A DNA stretch of 64,000 nt from Nitrososphaerota archaeon (GCA_029785825.1 JAFLYY010000001.1:1333374-1397373), one strand, 5' to 3'; shown: positions 22,779 through 31,710, numbered from the stretch's first letter. Notes: generated from the letters alone by a model not told the origin. Translations and numbers: made by a program.

Positions 22779-23210
22779 TTGAAGGGGTCGATTCAATCCC
22801 TCCACGTCGCCTGTTTCACCCATGAGACAGAAGACGAGGGGAGGGTGGCAGAGGCCCTGGCGTGGCTGGTGGGACCAGGGACCATCCCGGAGGTGGAGGA
22901 GCTCGAAGGGCACTTCGGGAACGCGATCAGGAGGGTAGAGCTCAAACTGACGGGGAAGGAAGCCGAAGCCGGGTTCAGACAGGCGGTGTCGAGGATGCCA
23001 AGGACGGTCGTGGAAGAGATAGCCGGTGAAATACCCTCCTGCATGGATGAGCACGGAGCGCTCTTCGTCAGGCTCGACAAGCAGCAGCTCGTGCTCGGAA
23101 GGGTAGCCCTCGGCTCAGCGGACCCGGTCAGGCTGAAGGTCAAGCCCAGGGGGGACATCATCAGGGGTGGGGCCCGCGAGTTCTACCTTCGCCTGCTGCG
23201 AGGAGGGTGA
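22779..23210 (+). CDS. Predicted exosome-associated RNA-binding protein (DUF54 type)
   Basis: 143 residues; LHVACFTHETEDEGRVAEAL and a terminal DPVRLKVKPR fit the archaeal COG1325/DUF54 family, first predicted as exosome-associated from its place in the RNase P/exosome/proteasome superoperon. The start is TTG at 22779. The following small gene begins 1 nt after the stop, and that gene resembles an RNase P subunit, which supports the RNA-processing link. The biochemical activity is not established. Confidence 0.7.
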   Translation: MKGSIQSLHVACFTHETEDEGRVAEALAWLVGPGTIPEVEELEGHFGNAIRRVELKLTGKEAEAGFRQAVSRMPRTVVEEIAGEIPSCMDEHGALFVRLDKQQLVLGRVALGSADPVRLKVKPRGDIIRGGAREFYLRLLRGG

Positions 23211-23211
23211 A

Positions 23212-23508
23212 ATGGCGAAGCGGTACGTGCTCTTCGTCGCCGAAGACGACCTGACAGAAGGAGACCTGAGGGCCCTTTCGGAGTCCCTCGAAGAAGAATA
23301 CGGCCAGGCCAGGGTGATTGCCGTCCCCGGACGCCCGAGGGCCGTGATCATCCGGACGCTGCAGAAGTTTGTCCCCTCTCTGCGCGACCCCGCGACGTCT
23401 CCCCGGGTCGGCGGGAGGAGGCTGATCCCGCTGTCGACCTCGGGGGCGGTCGGTAACCTCAAAAGGAGAGCAGGAGGGGCGGCCCCGCATGGCAAAGTTC
23501 ATGAGTGA
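23212..23508 (+). CDS. Small protein, possible divergent Pop5-type RNase P subunit
   Basis: 98 residues: AKRYVLFVAEDDLTEGDLRA at the N-terminus and IPLSTSGAVGNLKRRA near the end. Pop5/Rpp14 proteins begin with an R/K-RYxxF strand and end with a VSGTIxxLKRK-like motif; the match here is partial and the protein is shorter than usual (about 115-130). The neighbouring DUF54 gene supports the guess. It could instead be an unrelated archaeal protein. It overlaps the SCP2 gene by 20 bp. Confidence 0.45.
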   Translation: MAKRYVLFVAEDDLTEGDLRALSESLEEEYGQARVIAVPGRPRAVIIRTLQKFVPSLRDPATSPRVGGRRLIPLSTSGAVGNLKRRAGGAAPHGKVHE

Positions 23509-23866
23509 TGAGTACGTCTCCCAGGTGCAGGCAACCCTGGTCGCCGACCCGAAGTGGTCCGAGTCGACGAAGGCCCTGAAGACAAGCATCGCTTTCAACG
23601 TCACCGATGCCGGCCAGAACTTCATCCTCACGGTGGAGAATGGGACGTCCACGTTCCAGAAGGTCCCCCCGGGGTCGGCCGCAGAATTCTCCTTCGACGG
23701 GACCTACGATGTGTGGTCCAAGGTGGCGAAGGGGGAGGTGGACATACAGGCAGCGGTCCTGAAAGGGGAGCTGAGGTTCAGGGGCTCCCTGACGAAGATC
23801 CTTGCCTACAGGGACAGGTTCATCAGAGTCGCCGAAGTCATGAGGGACGTGCCTAAGGAGTTCTAG
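23489..23866 (+). CDS. SCP2 sterol-carrier-like lipid-binding protein
   Basis: 125 residues with the SCP2 pattern: an N-terminal helix, strands around FNVTDAGQNFILTVENG, then AAEFSFDGTYDVWSKVAKGE and VLKGELRFRGSLTKIL. Such domains bind lipids or acyl-CoA in a hydrophobic tunnel. It converges on a block of acyl-CoA enzymes that begins 3 nt away on the other strand, consistent with a lipid role. Confidence 0.85.
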   Translation: MAKFMSDEYVSQVQATLVADPKWSESTKALKTSIAFNVTDAGQNFILTVENGTSTFQKVPPGSAAEFSFDGTYDVWSKVAKGEVDIQAAVLKGELRFRGSLTKILAYRDRFIRVAEVMRDVPKEF

Positions 23867-24294
23867 GAAGGCACGAAGACGTAGTAGGGGTTCCCTCCTT
23901 CTCCGGTCCTCGTCTCGATCCTCACCTTCATGCCTGGCTCCGTAGTCTCTGGATCTGCTCCTTCGAGCCAGGCCAGCGCCTTCACCCCGTCTCTGAACTC
24001 CGCGATAGCTATGATGTAGGGCCCCTTTCCCTCGAAACTCGCCGGGGTCACCCTGACCTGGGTGAACGTCACCAGGCTCGCCTCCGTGCCGAGGTCGACC
24101 CATTCTGATTGTGACGCCATGCAACCGGGGCAGTCGGACTGCGGGGGGAAGGAGATGCGGCCGCAGTTCGCGCACTTGGTGGTGACGAACTTCCCTCGGC
24201 TCAGAGACTCCCAGAACTCGCGAGTCTTCGAGATGGGTATGTCGAACCTGAGGGTCAGGGTCCTCCTCGAGCGAAGCTGTGGAAGGTCGTCCAT
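23863..24294 (-). CDS. DUF35 Zn-ribbon/OB-fold acyl-CoA-associated protein
   Basis: 143 residues. A rubredoxin-like zinc site KCANCGRISFPPQSDCPGCM is followed by an OB fold (LVTFTQVRVTPASFEGKGPY). DUF35 proteins pair with thiolases or HMG-CoA synthase and help bind acyl-CoA. The gene is 2 nt after the stop of the thiolase gene upstream in the operon, the typical partnership. ATG start at 24292-24294. Confidence 0.88.
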   Translation of the reverse strand: MDDLPQLRSRRTLTLRFDIPISKTREFWESLSRGKFVTTKCANCGRISFPPQSDCPGCMASQSEWVDLGTEASLVTFTQVRVTPASFEGKGPYIIAIAEFRDGVKALAWLEGADPETTEPGMKVRIETRTGEGGNPYYVFVPS

Positions 24295-24296
24295 GG

Positions 24297-25457
24297 TCAG
24301 TCCCTCGAGAGTATCGTCACGTAGGCGTAATGACCTGTCCCTCCGATGTTGTGGGCCAGCCCCACGCCGTGCTTGATAGGCGCCTGGTGGCGCCCTGCCT
24401 CGCCTCTGAGTTGCTTTGTGATCTCCACGGCCATCGAAACCCCGGTCGCCCCTATGGGGTGCCCTTTGGCCTTGAGCCCGCCATCGAGGTTTACCGGGAT
24501 CCTCCCGCCGAGTTCCGTCTCACCCTCGCGGACCATCCTGGCCCCTCCCCCCTTCTCGCAGAAGCCCAGGTCTTCGTAGGCCATCAGCTCCGCGATGGTA
24601 AAGCAGTCGTGCGCGGTGGCGACGTCGATTTCTCGGGGGGATACTTTGGCCATGGCGTAGGCTTTCGACGCGGCTGTGACAGCCGCGCGGAGCCCCACAT
24701 AGTCCTCCCTCCTGCTCAGGTTGGCGGTGTCCGAAGAATAGCCGACCCCCCTTATCCAGACAGGGGTGTCGGTGAGGGTCTTGGCGACAGCCTCCGATGC
24801 TAGCACCACGGCCGCCGAGCCGTCGGAGAGAGGACAAGCGTCGTAGAGCTTCAGCGGCCACGCAACCATCTGCGAACCGAGCGCCTTCTCCAGGGTGATC
24901 TCTTTCTGGAACTGCGCCAGGGGATTCATTGAACCGTAGCGGTGCGCCTTCACAGATATCCTGGCGAGGTCCTCCTGGGTGGTGCCGAACTTCTTCATGT
25001 GGGCGACGGCGTAGAGGGCGTAGTAGGCTGGGAAGGTCATCCCGTAGTTCTCGAACTCCCAGGTGTAGGAGCCTGCCCTCCCGATGAGCTCCACCGAAGT
25101 CGGGGTGTCGACCTCGGTCATCTTCTCGACCCCCACTGCCATGGCCACCTCGGTCTCCCCGCTCACGATGCTGTTGTAAGCAGCCTTCACCGCGGCGCTC
25201 CCACTGGCGCATGCTGCCTCCACCCTCATGGTCCCCGCCCCGCTCAGCCCAGCGTACTCGCCTACTACGACCGCGGGGAGCGACTCCTCATACCATCCAC
25301 CGGCGCTGCCGACCACGACGTTGCCGATGTCCTTCCTGTCGACCCCGGCATCGTCGACCGCCTGCTTTATCGACTCGAACGCGAGCTCCCCCAGGTTCAC
25401 GTCGGTCCTCCGCCCGAACCGGCTGTGACCTATCCCCACGACGGCGACGCGGCTCAA
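24297..25457 (-). CDS. Thiolase-family acyltransferase (SCP-x/acetyl-CoA acetyltransferase type)
   Basis: 386 residues. MRVEAACASGSAAVKAAY holds the nucleophilic cysteine; VATAHDCFTIAELMAYED, KAKGHPIGATG and the C-terminal GVGLAHNIGGTGHYAYV are conserved. Pairing with a DUF35 gene is typical for archaeal thiolases feeding the mevalonate pathway or beta-oxidation; no HMG-CoA synthase is nearby, so beta-oxidation is the more likely context here. The start is TTG at 25455-25457. Confidence 0.9.
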   Translation of the reverse strand: MSRVAVVGIGHSRFGRRTDVNLGELAFESIKQAVDDAGVDRKDIGNVVVGSAGGWYEESLPAVVVGEYAGLSGAGTMRVEAACASGSAAVKAAYNSIVSGETEVAMAVGVEKMTEVDTPTSVELIGRAGSYTWEFENYGMTFPAYYALYAVAHMKKFGTTQEDLARISVKAHRYGSMNPLAQFQKEITLEKALGSQMVAWPLKLYDACPLSDGSAAVVLASEAVAKTLTDTPVWIRGVGYSSDTANLSRREDYVGLRAAVTAASKAYAMAKVSPREIDVATAHDCFTIAELMAYEDLGFCEKGGGARMVREGETELGGRIPVNLDGGLKAKGHPIGATGVSMAVEITKQLRGEAGRHQAPIKHGVGLAHNIGGTGHYAYVTILSRD

Positions 25458-25512
25458 GTCTGCCTTTCCCTTCGAAGTCCTACCCTTATTTCAAGTTCCC
25501 AGCGAAGTGAGG

Positions 25513-26706
25513 CTACTGAAGGACCCCCATCTCCTTCGCCACTTCCTTCATGATGGTCAGCCTCTGGATGTCGTTGGTCCCCTCATAGGTCTTGATGATC
25601 TGCGAGTCCCGGAGGACCCTCTCGACCTGGCTGTCGGTGGACACCCCGTAAGCTCCCATTATCAGCATGGCCATGTGGGCGTTCTTCTCGGCTGCCTCCG
25701 TCGCGGTTATCTTCGCGATCGAGGACGCCTTGATGAAGTCCTTCCCCTTCTTCGTGAGGGTGGCTGCCCAGTAGGTGAGGAGCCTCGCCGTATGGACGGC
25801 AGCCGTCATCTCTGCAATCTTGAATTGGACCTGCTGGTAGCTGAGCAGATAATTGTCGAAGGTCTGCCTCTGGGTAGAGTAGTTCAGCGCGGCTTCGAGG
25901 GCGGCCTGGGCGAGGCCCGTTCCCTGGGCGGCTACTCCCACCCTCCCGTGGTCGTAGCAGGTCAACGCTATCCTCACCCCTCTTCCCAGCTCGCCGACTA
26001 TGTTCGTCTCCGGGACCTCGAGGTTATCGAAGACCAGCTCCACCGGCTGGTCCCCCCGTAGCCCTATCACGTCCGTCCTCTGCCCGACGTTGAGCCCGGG
26101 CATCCCCTTCTCCGCTATGAAGGCGGTTATCCCGTGGTGCCTCTTTCCCTCCTCCTTGGGGCTGGTTCTGGCGAATATGAGGAAAGTCTCAGCCTTGTCG
26201 CCGTTGGTGATGAACATCTTCTTCCCATTGATGACGTACTTGTCCCCCGCCTTCTTCGCGCTGGTCGAAATCGCCGCGACGTCCGAGCCAGTACCTGGCT
26301 CTGTCATGGCATGGGCGGCTATCCTCTCCCCCCTGGCTATGGGGACCAGGTACTTCCGCTTCTGCTCCTCGGTCCCGAAGAGGAAGAGTGGGGTAGAGAC
26401 GAGGTAGGTCGCACCCACCACCGCGGAGAAGGCCGCCGAGAAGCGGGCAATTTCTTCTGTGGCTATCACGAGCGAAAGGTCGTCGCCGCCCCCTCCGCCG
26501 TACTCCTCTGGGAAGGGGACGCCAAAAAGGCCCAGCTCCGCCGCCCTCTTTACCAGCCTCATGTCCATCTGGTTGTCCCGGTCTATCTTCTGGGTGACCG
26601 GCGCCAGCTCCTTCTCGGCGAACTCCCGCACGGCGAGCCGGAAGGCCTCCTGCTCTTCTGTCACAGAGATGTTATAGTCAGATGAAGTCGGGGACAGGGT
26701 GCTCAT
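25513..26706 (-). CDS. Acyl-CoA dehydrogenase
   Basis: 397 residues. FAD/substrate motifs AHAMTEPGTGSDVAAIST and KMFITNGDKAETFLIFA, and the C-terminal KTYEGTNDIQRLTIM carrying the base-region typical of short/medium-chain enzymes. It introduces the trans-2 double bond in acyl-CoA and passes electrons to an ETF, not encoded here. It lies head to head with the hydroxyacyl-CoA dehydrogenase/hydratase fusion, with about 110 bp between. Confidence 0.94.
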   Translation of the reverse strand: MSTLSPTSSDYNISVTEEQEAFRLAVREFAEKELAPVTQKIDRDNQMDMRLVKRAAELGLFGVPFPEEYGGGGGDDLSLVIATEEIARFSAAFSAVVGATYLVSTPLFLFGTEEQKRKYLVPIARGERIAAHAMTEPGTGSDVAAISTSAKKAGDKYVINGKKMFITNGDKAETFLIFARTSPKEEGKRHHGITAFIAEKGMPGLNVGQRTDVIGLRGDQPVELVFDNLEVPETNIVGELGRGVRIALTCYDHGRVGVAAQGTGLAQAALEAALNYSTQRQTFDNYLLSYQQVQFKIAEMTAAVHTARLLTYWAATLTKKGKDFIKASSIAKITATEAAEKNAHMAMLIMGAYGVSTDSQVERVLRDSQIIKTYEGTNDIQRLTIMKEVAKEMGVLQ

Positions 26707-26816
26707 GGCTCGGTCGCCCGAGTTCGTCGAATATTAAGGGGTATCCCACCAGTAACCTCCATTTCCAGTGGAAAGGGAATTAAGTGGCTCTGTGGCGTCC
26801 ACTGTCCCGAGAGAAG

Positions 26817-28805
26817 ATGGCAATCACAAAAGTCACTGTGGTAGGGGCGGGGGACATGGGGCACGGCATCGCGGAGCTCTTCGCCGTGAACGGGTTCGAC
26901 GTGGTACTGGTGGACAAACTCCCCCAGGCCATCGACAGGGCGAAGGCTAGGATTTCGGCTAGCCTCGATAAGATGGTTGAGCGGGGGAAGATCGGCCGGG
27001 AACAGGCGGACGCGACCCTGCGCCGGCTCACCTATTCAGGGAACACGGGAGAGGGGGTGTCCGGGTCCGACCTAGTGGTCGAAGCCGTCCCTGAGTCGCT
27101 AGAGCTCAAGAGGTCCGTCCTCAAGGAGATAGGCGAGGCCGCTCCTCGCCGAGCCATCATCGCTTCCAACACCTCGAACATCAGGATCACCGACCTTGCT
27201 GAGGCCGTCCCTGGCCCGGAGAGGGTCGTCGGTATGCATTTTTTCAATCCTCCTATGGTGATGAAGCTCGTCGAAGTCATCCCAGGGGCCAGGACCGACG
27301 ACGCAGTCGTGCAGCAGACGGTCGACGCCTGCCAGAAGGTGGGAAGGACGGCGGTCAGGGTCATGAAGGACAGACCGGGGTTCATCGTGAACAGGATTAA
27401 CGCGGCTGACACGCTCTTCTTCTGCCTCGTGCAGGACAGGAAGCTCGCCACGCCAGCGGAGGTCGATTCGTTCGCCAGAGGGCAGGGGCTTCCCATGGGC
27501 CCCTACGAGCTCGTGGACTTCGTCGGGGTTGACGTCGCAGCGGACTCCCTCGCGTACTTCGCGGGGTCTATTTCCCCAGAGTACGGGAAAGGGAGGACTT
27601 TCGGAGAGATGCAGAAGCAGGGGCTCCTCGGCAAGAAATCTGGGAAGGGATTCTATGACTGGTCGACAGGGAGGGCGCAGATTCCGAAGGCGGAGCCCAC
27701 AGGTGCGATATCCATCATGGACGTATTCGCGCTCGAGATCAACGAGTCGGTCAAGCTCATCGAAGAAGGGGTGGCGGCCCCGGGAGACATAGAGAAAGGG
27801 GTAGTCCTAGGGATGAACAGGCCATTCGGTCCCATCTCGGTCGCCAAAGATCTCAGTAATGCGGAGGTGAAGTCCAAGCTGGAAGAGCTTGCCTCGAAGT
27901 TCGACTGCGCCATCTTCGCCCCTGCGAAGTCAATCGCAGAGGGGAGAATGAGGGAAGCCATCGACGGGCGGCTTCAGGCGGTCCAGGCCCCCGCGGCACC
28001 CGACGCAGTGCCGCCTCCTCCCCAGAGTGGGGGCGGGGTGCTGAGGCTAGAGAGGCTCCCCGGCGGGGTAGCGAGGGTGGTGCTGGGGAGGCCTAGGCTC
28101 AACCTAATCAACGGCGAGGTCCTCGCCGAGCTGGACAGGGCTCTAGACGCAGTCCAGCTCGACCAAGATATCCGCGTGGTGATTGTGACGGGGGAAGGGG
28201 GGGTCTTTTCAGCCGGGCTTGAGCTCACGCAGTACGTCCCGGGAACGGTGGCGATGATGGATTTCGCAAGGAAAGGAGAGAGGGTGATGAAAAAGTTGGC
28301 CGACCTCCCCAAGCTGACGATCGCCGTCCTGAAGGGATACGCTCTCGGGGGAGGGATGGAACTGGCGCTGGCCTGCGACCTGCGAGTGGCGACCTCAGAC
28401 GTGGAGATAGGGTTCCCAGAGTTGAGCAGGGGGCTCGTCCCGGCATGGTCTGGGACACAGAGGCTCCCCCGCCTTGTAGGGCTCTCGCACGCGTCGTCCC
28501 TGATACTCACAGGGGAGAGAATCAAGGGGGGGCGGGCGTACGAGATCGGCCTGGTAAACAGGGTTGTGCCGGACGGCGACCCGGACGAGTTCGCCAAAGC
28601 ATTCGCTTCCCAGCTGGCGGCATCCCAGGCCCCGGTGGCGGTCACACTGGCAAAGAGGCTCCTCAACAAGGCGGCAGAGGCATCCCCCGACGTCGGCCTG
28701 GAGATGGAAGCCATGGCAGCAGGGGTGCTCTTCGGGACCGACGACCTGAAGGAAGGGTTCTCAGCCTTCCTCGGGAAGAGGAAGCCCGAGTTCAAAGGGA
28801 AGTGA
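26817..28805 (+). CDS. 3-hydroxyacyl-CoA dehydrogenase / enoyl-CoA hydratase fusion
   Basis: 662 residues. The N-terminal half has the NAD motif VVGAGDMGHGIAELFA, ASNTSNIRIT, and GMHFFNPPMVMKLVEV with the catalytic histidine. After a Pro/Ala linker (about 390-415) comes a crotonase domain with GEGGVFSAGLEL, LKGYALGGGMELALACDLR oxyanion hole and LSRGLVPAWSGT. This is the archaeal two-domain enzyme used in beta-oxidation and, in Sulfolobales, in the hydroxybutyrate cycle. ATG at 26817 was preferred to an upstream GTG in frame. The next gene follows by 8 nt. Confidence 0.94.
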   Translation: MAITKVTVVGAGDMGHGIAELFAVNGFDVVLVDKLPQAIDRAKARISASLDKMVERGKIGREQADATLRRLTYSGNTGEGVSGSDLVVEAVPESLELKRSVLKEIGEAAPRRAIIASNTSNIRITDLAEAVPGPERVVGMHFFNPPMVMKLVEVIPGARTDDAVVQQTVDACQKVGRTAVRVMKDRPGFIVNRINAADTLFFCLVQDRKLATPAEVDSFARGQGLPMGPYELVDFVGVDVAADSLAYFAGSISPEYGKGRTFGEMQKQGLLGKKSGKGFYDWSTGRAQIPKAEPTGAISIMDVFALEINESVKLIEEGVAAPGDIEKGVVLGMNRPFGPISVAKDLSNAEVKSKLEELASKFDCAIFAPAKSIAEGRMREAIDGRLQAVQAPAAPDAVPPPPQSGGGVLRLERLPGGVARVVLGRPRLNLINGEVLAELDRALDAVQLDQDIRVVIVTGEGGVFSAGLELTQYVPGTVAMMDFARKGERVMKKLADLPKLTIAVLKGYALGGGMELALACDLRVATSDVEIGFPELSRGLVPAWSGTQRLPRLVGLSHASSLILTGERIKGGRAYEIGLVNRVVPDGDPDEFAKAFASQLAASQAPVAVTLAKRLLNKAAEASPDVGLEMEAMAAGVLFGTDDLKEGFSAFLGKRKPEFKGK

Positions 28806-28813
28806 GCACGGGC

Positions 28814-30007
28814 ATGGCTGAGATTCGTGAGGTGTACGTAGCCGACTACCTGAGGGTCCCCTTCTCCAGGTCCCGGCCGGGCCAGCCCGAGAGAGACGTC
28901 TACAACTCCGTCAGGATGGACCAGGCCCTCGGCCTGCTCATACGCCGGCTGGTCGAAAGGTCGGCACTGAGGCCGGAGGACATCGGAGACGTCGTCACAG
29001 GGTGCGCGTTCCAGACGGGCGAGAACTGGCTCTATGGGGGAAGGCACCCCGTGCTGCTGGCCGGGCTCCCGGTGACGGTCCCGGGGCTGGCCATGGACAG
29101 GGCGTGCGCGTCTTCGATGAACGCCGCGGCCGAAGGGGCGATGGAGATAATGACAGGGAACTCGGAGCTCGTCCTGGCTGGAGGGATGGAGCACCTCACC
29201 CACGTCCCGATCTCCAACAACCCCGCCCTCGCCCCCAACACCAGGCTTCTCACCAGACCAGAGTACATGAGGTATCAGATGAGCACAGGGTACTCCATGG
29301 GTCTCACCGCCGAGAAGCTGGCGGAAGAGGAGGGGTTCTCCAGGGAAGAGATGGACAGTTACTCGCTCGGGTCGCACGTCAAGGCCGCAAAGGCGCTGGA
29401 CGACGGCTGGTTCAAGGGAGAGCTGATGGAGATGAAGGTCGAAGTGTCGGGGGAGGAACGGGTCGTCGACGCCGACCAGAGCATCAGGAGGGACACGACG
29501 ATCGAACAGCTGGCGGGCCTGCAACCATCGTTCAAGTCCGGGGGACTCATCACAGCCGGGAACTCGTCACCGCTCAATGCCGGCGCATCCATGGTAGTCC
29601 TCGCCTCGAAGGACAAGCTTCAGGAGCTCGGGGTCGAGCCCCTCGCACGGATAGTGTCCATGGGGTGGGCAGGGGTTGACCCGAGCGTGATGGGGAAGGG
29701 TCCTGTCCCCGCGTCCCAGAAGGCCCTCGCCAGGGCCGGGATGAAGCCGGAACAGATCGACCTCTGGGAGATCAACGAGGCGTTCGCGGTCGTGGTGCTA
29801 TACGGGATGCGCGAACTCGGTCTTGACCCTGGCAGGGTGAACGTCAACGGAGGCGCCATAGCCATAGGGCACCCGCTTGGCGCGTCGGGCGCGAGGCTCG
29901 TCGGGACCCTGGCCAGGGAGCTGAAACAGACCGGGAAAGAACGTGGGATGGCGACACTCTGTGTGGGGGGCGGGCAGGGGTTCGCGATCCTGATGCAGCG
30001 GGCGTAG
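28814..30007 (+). CDS. Acetyl-CoA acyltransferase (thiolase)
   Basis: 397 residues. MDRACASSMNAAAEGAM contains the nucleophilic cysteine; NVNGGAIAIGHPLGASGARL and LCVGGGQGFAIL are the other active-site blocks, and INEAFAVVVL is conserved. It catalyses the last, thiolytic step of beta-oxidation (or the reverse condensation). The ATG is 8 nt after the fusion gene, so they are co-transcribed. It differs from the SCP-x type thiolase on the other strand, so two thiolases with different specificity are likely. Confidence 0.94.
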   Translation: MAEIREVYVADYLRVPFSRSRPGQPERDVYNSVRMDQALGLLIRRLVERSALRPEDIGDVVTGCAFQTGENWLYGGRHPVLLAGLPVTVPGLAMDRACASSMNAAAEGAMEIMTGNSELVLAGGMEHLTHVPISNNPALAPNTRLLTRPEYMRYQMSTGYSMGLTAEKLAEEEGFSREEMDSYSLGSHVKAAKALDDGWFKGELMEMKVEVSGEERVVDADQSIRRDTTIEQLAGLQPSFKSGGLITAGNSSPLNAGASMVVLASKDKLQELGVEPLARIVSMGWAGVDPSVMGKGPVPASQKALARAGMKPEQIDLWEINEAFAVVVLYGMRELGLDPGRVNVNGGAIAIGHPLGASGARLVGTLARELKQTGKERGMATLCVGGGQGFAILMQRA

Positions 30008-30009
30008 CC

Positions 30010-31155
30010 TTACTCTATCGCGCCGCTCGCTTTCAGCCTGGAGACCGTGGAAGCGGCGTACCCCAGAGCCCTCATCACAGAGAGGGTGTCAGCGCCAAGA
30101 TCCGGTGCGGGCGTGAACGGTTCCCTCCGGATGGCGGGGGTACCCCTGAGCGGGCCGTTGAGGACCTGGCCGTCCTCCCTGATTTCGACGAGCATCTTCA
30201 GGGTCCTCGCCCAGTCGCTCTTCAGGGCTTCCTCCACCGTGAGGACGGGGGTCGCACAGGTATCCCTCCCCATGAGCAGCTCCGACCACTCGTCCCTCGT
30301 CCTGCTGGCGAACACCCTCTTGAGCTCCGAGGTTGCGAAGGCCCTCTCCTCCTTGGTCCCAAACCTCTTGTTCTGCAGCTCGGGGACCCCCAGGGCTGTG
30401 ACCAGGTTTCGCCAGAAGACCTCTTCGATGGCCGCCACTGCAACGTACCCGCCATCGGACGTCCTGTAGACGTTGTAGTACGGGGTCGAGCCGAAGACCA
30501 TGCTGTGCTTCTCCCTCGGCGCCTTCCCGGTCGCGAGGTATGCAGCCGCGGGTATGACCATCCATGAAAGAAGCGAACCTACTATGGGGACGTCCAAGAA
30601 GATGCCGCGCTGCCGCCCGGCGAGGGCACCCAGTATCCCCAGGGCGGCGTACATCCCTGACGCCACGTCCCCAAGCTGGAGGAGCGGGACCTCGGTCCCC
30701 TTCGAATATGCCATGGTCCCCGCCATCGCCTGGAAGTTGATGTCGTGGCCAGGCATGGCGCTCAGCCTGCTCTCCTGGCCGTAGGCCGAGATCGAGCAGT
30801 AGATTATCCTCGGGTTCAGCCTCTTCACGCTTGCGAACGAGAACCCGAGCCGGGACATGGCGCCAGGCCTGAACCCTTCCATGAAGACGTCGGCGGTCTT
30901 CAGTAGGCGGCGCATGACCTCTTTCCCCTCGGGGGACTTCAGGTCGATGCCGATGCTCTTCTTGTTCCTGTTGACCGTCGCGTGGACGGGGCTCCTCCCT
31001 CCCTTTGTGGGAGGGGTCGCCCTCATGTAGTCACCCAGGCCGGGCTGCTCGATCTTGACGACTTCGGCTCCCATGTCGGAGAGGAGCATGGAGCAGTACC
31101 CGCCCGGGAGGAGCCTGGTGGCGTCGACCACCCTCACCCCTTCAAGGAAGCTCAT
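30010..31155 (-). CDS. CaiB/BaiF family III CoA transferase or 2-methylacyl-CoA racemase
   Basis: 381 residues with RVVDATRLLPGGYCSMLLSD, MGAEVVKIEQPGLGDYMR, NRNKKSIGIDLKSPEG and the catalytic-aspartate region AMPGHDINFQAMAG. The family moves CoA between acids or racemises branched acyl-CoA. In a beta-oxidation neighbourhood either activation of a carboxylic acid or racemisation of methyl-branched acyl-CoA would make sense. It is convergent with the thiolase gene (2-nt gap). Confidence 0.88.
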   Translation of the reverse strand: MSFLEGVRVVDATRLLPGGYCSMLLSDMGAEVVKIEQPGLGDYMRATPPTKGGRSPVHATVNRNKKSIGIDLKSPEGKEVMRRLLKTADVFMEGFRPGAMSRLGFSFASVKRLNPRIIYCSISAYGQESRLSAMPGHDINFQAMAGTMAYSKGTEVPLLQLGDVASGMYAALGILGALAGRQRGIFLDVPIVGSLLSWMVIPAAAYLATGKAPREKHSMVFGSTPYYNVYRTSDGGYVAVAAIEEVFWRNLVTALGVPELQNKRFGTKEERAFATSELKRVFASRTRDEWSELLMGRDTCATPVLTVEEALKSDWARTLKMLVEIREDGQVLNGPLRGTPAIRREPFTPAPDLGADTLSVMRALGYAASTVSRLKASGAIE

Positions 31156-31307
31156 GTGACCCGGGGGAGAAGCAGCTCAGATAAAGGCTAAATCCGCGGT
31201 GCGTCCTGCGAGCCCTGACGATGAGGTGAACGCCGTCCCAGTCATAGCCCGGAGTAAGCTCCCGGACAGATGATGAACTCGCGACGAAACTGAGTCAGAC
31301 ATTCTAA

Positions 31308-31317
31308 GTTTAGATAG
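31308..31317 (+). promoter_or_regulatory. TATA-like element before the small RHH-type gene
   Basis: GTTTAGATAG, an A/T run, lies about 25-30 nt before the GTG of the small gene at 31339. Confidence 0.4.
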
Positions 31318-31338
31318 AGTGACGCTCCATGCCGGAAG

Positions 31339-31518
31339 GTGAAGTCCGTGAAGGTCCACGACGACACTCACAAGGCCCTCAAACTCCTCAAAACGAGCAG
31401 GAGGAGCGCCAGCATAGACCAGGTCATCCGGGAGATGATCAGGGCTTCGACCGGGGCTCCGGTGGGGAGGGGCGAGCGAGCGGGCTCTGAGGAGCTCACG
31501 AAGTACCTCGGCCCCTGA
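31339..31518 (+). CDS. Small ribbon-helix-helix-like protein
   Basis: 59 residues reading from GTG: VKSVKVHDDTHKALKLLKTS, then SIDQVIREMIRAS and an SEELTKYLG tail. A beta strand followed by two helices is the ribbon-helix-helix layout of antitoxins and small regulators. No toxin gene lies next to it; the following small gene is not a recognisable nuclease. A second GTG 9 nt downstream could be the start. Third-position G+C is high, supporting real coding. Confidence 0.6.
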   Translation: MKSVKVHDDTHKALKLLKTSRRSASIDQVIREMIRASTGAPVGRGERAGSEELTKYLGP

Positions 31519-31563
31519 CCGGCAAGACAGAAATACGAACCGCGGGGAGCCCGGAAGCCGTCC

Positions 31564-31710
31564 ATGGCAAAATTCGACGGCATAGTAGGGAAGTCCCTCC
31601 TCACGGTGGAAGAGAACGAGAATGAGTTGACCCTGGTCTTCGGGGACAACAGGTTCCTCTTCGTCCGGCTGGAGAACGGGAAGCTCCACTCCGAAAGCGT
31701 CCCCGAGTAG
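31564..31710 (+). CDS. Small hypothetical protein
   Basis: 48 residues, ATG to TAG: MAKFDGIVGKSLLTVEENEN, then LTLVFGDNRFLFVRLENGKL. It looks like a compact beta protein with strong G/C preference at third positions. It follows the RHH-like gene by 45 nt on the same strand and stops 3 nt before the convergent MBL gene. No family recognised. Confidence 0.5.
   Translation: MAKFDGIVGKSLLTVEENENELTLVFGDNRFLFVRLENGKLHSESVPE

Noticed and set aside
28445-28813. N-terminal extension of the thiolase frame
   Set aside because: It overlaps the crotonase domain of the upstream gene in another frame; the ATG at 28814 gives a standard thiolase start.
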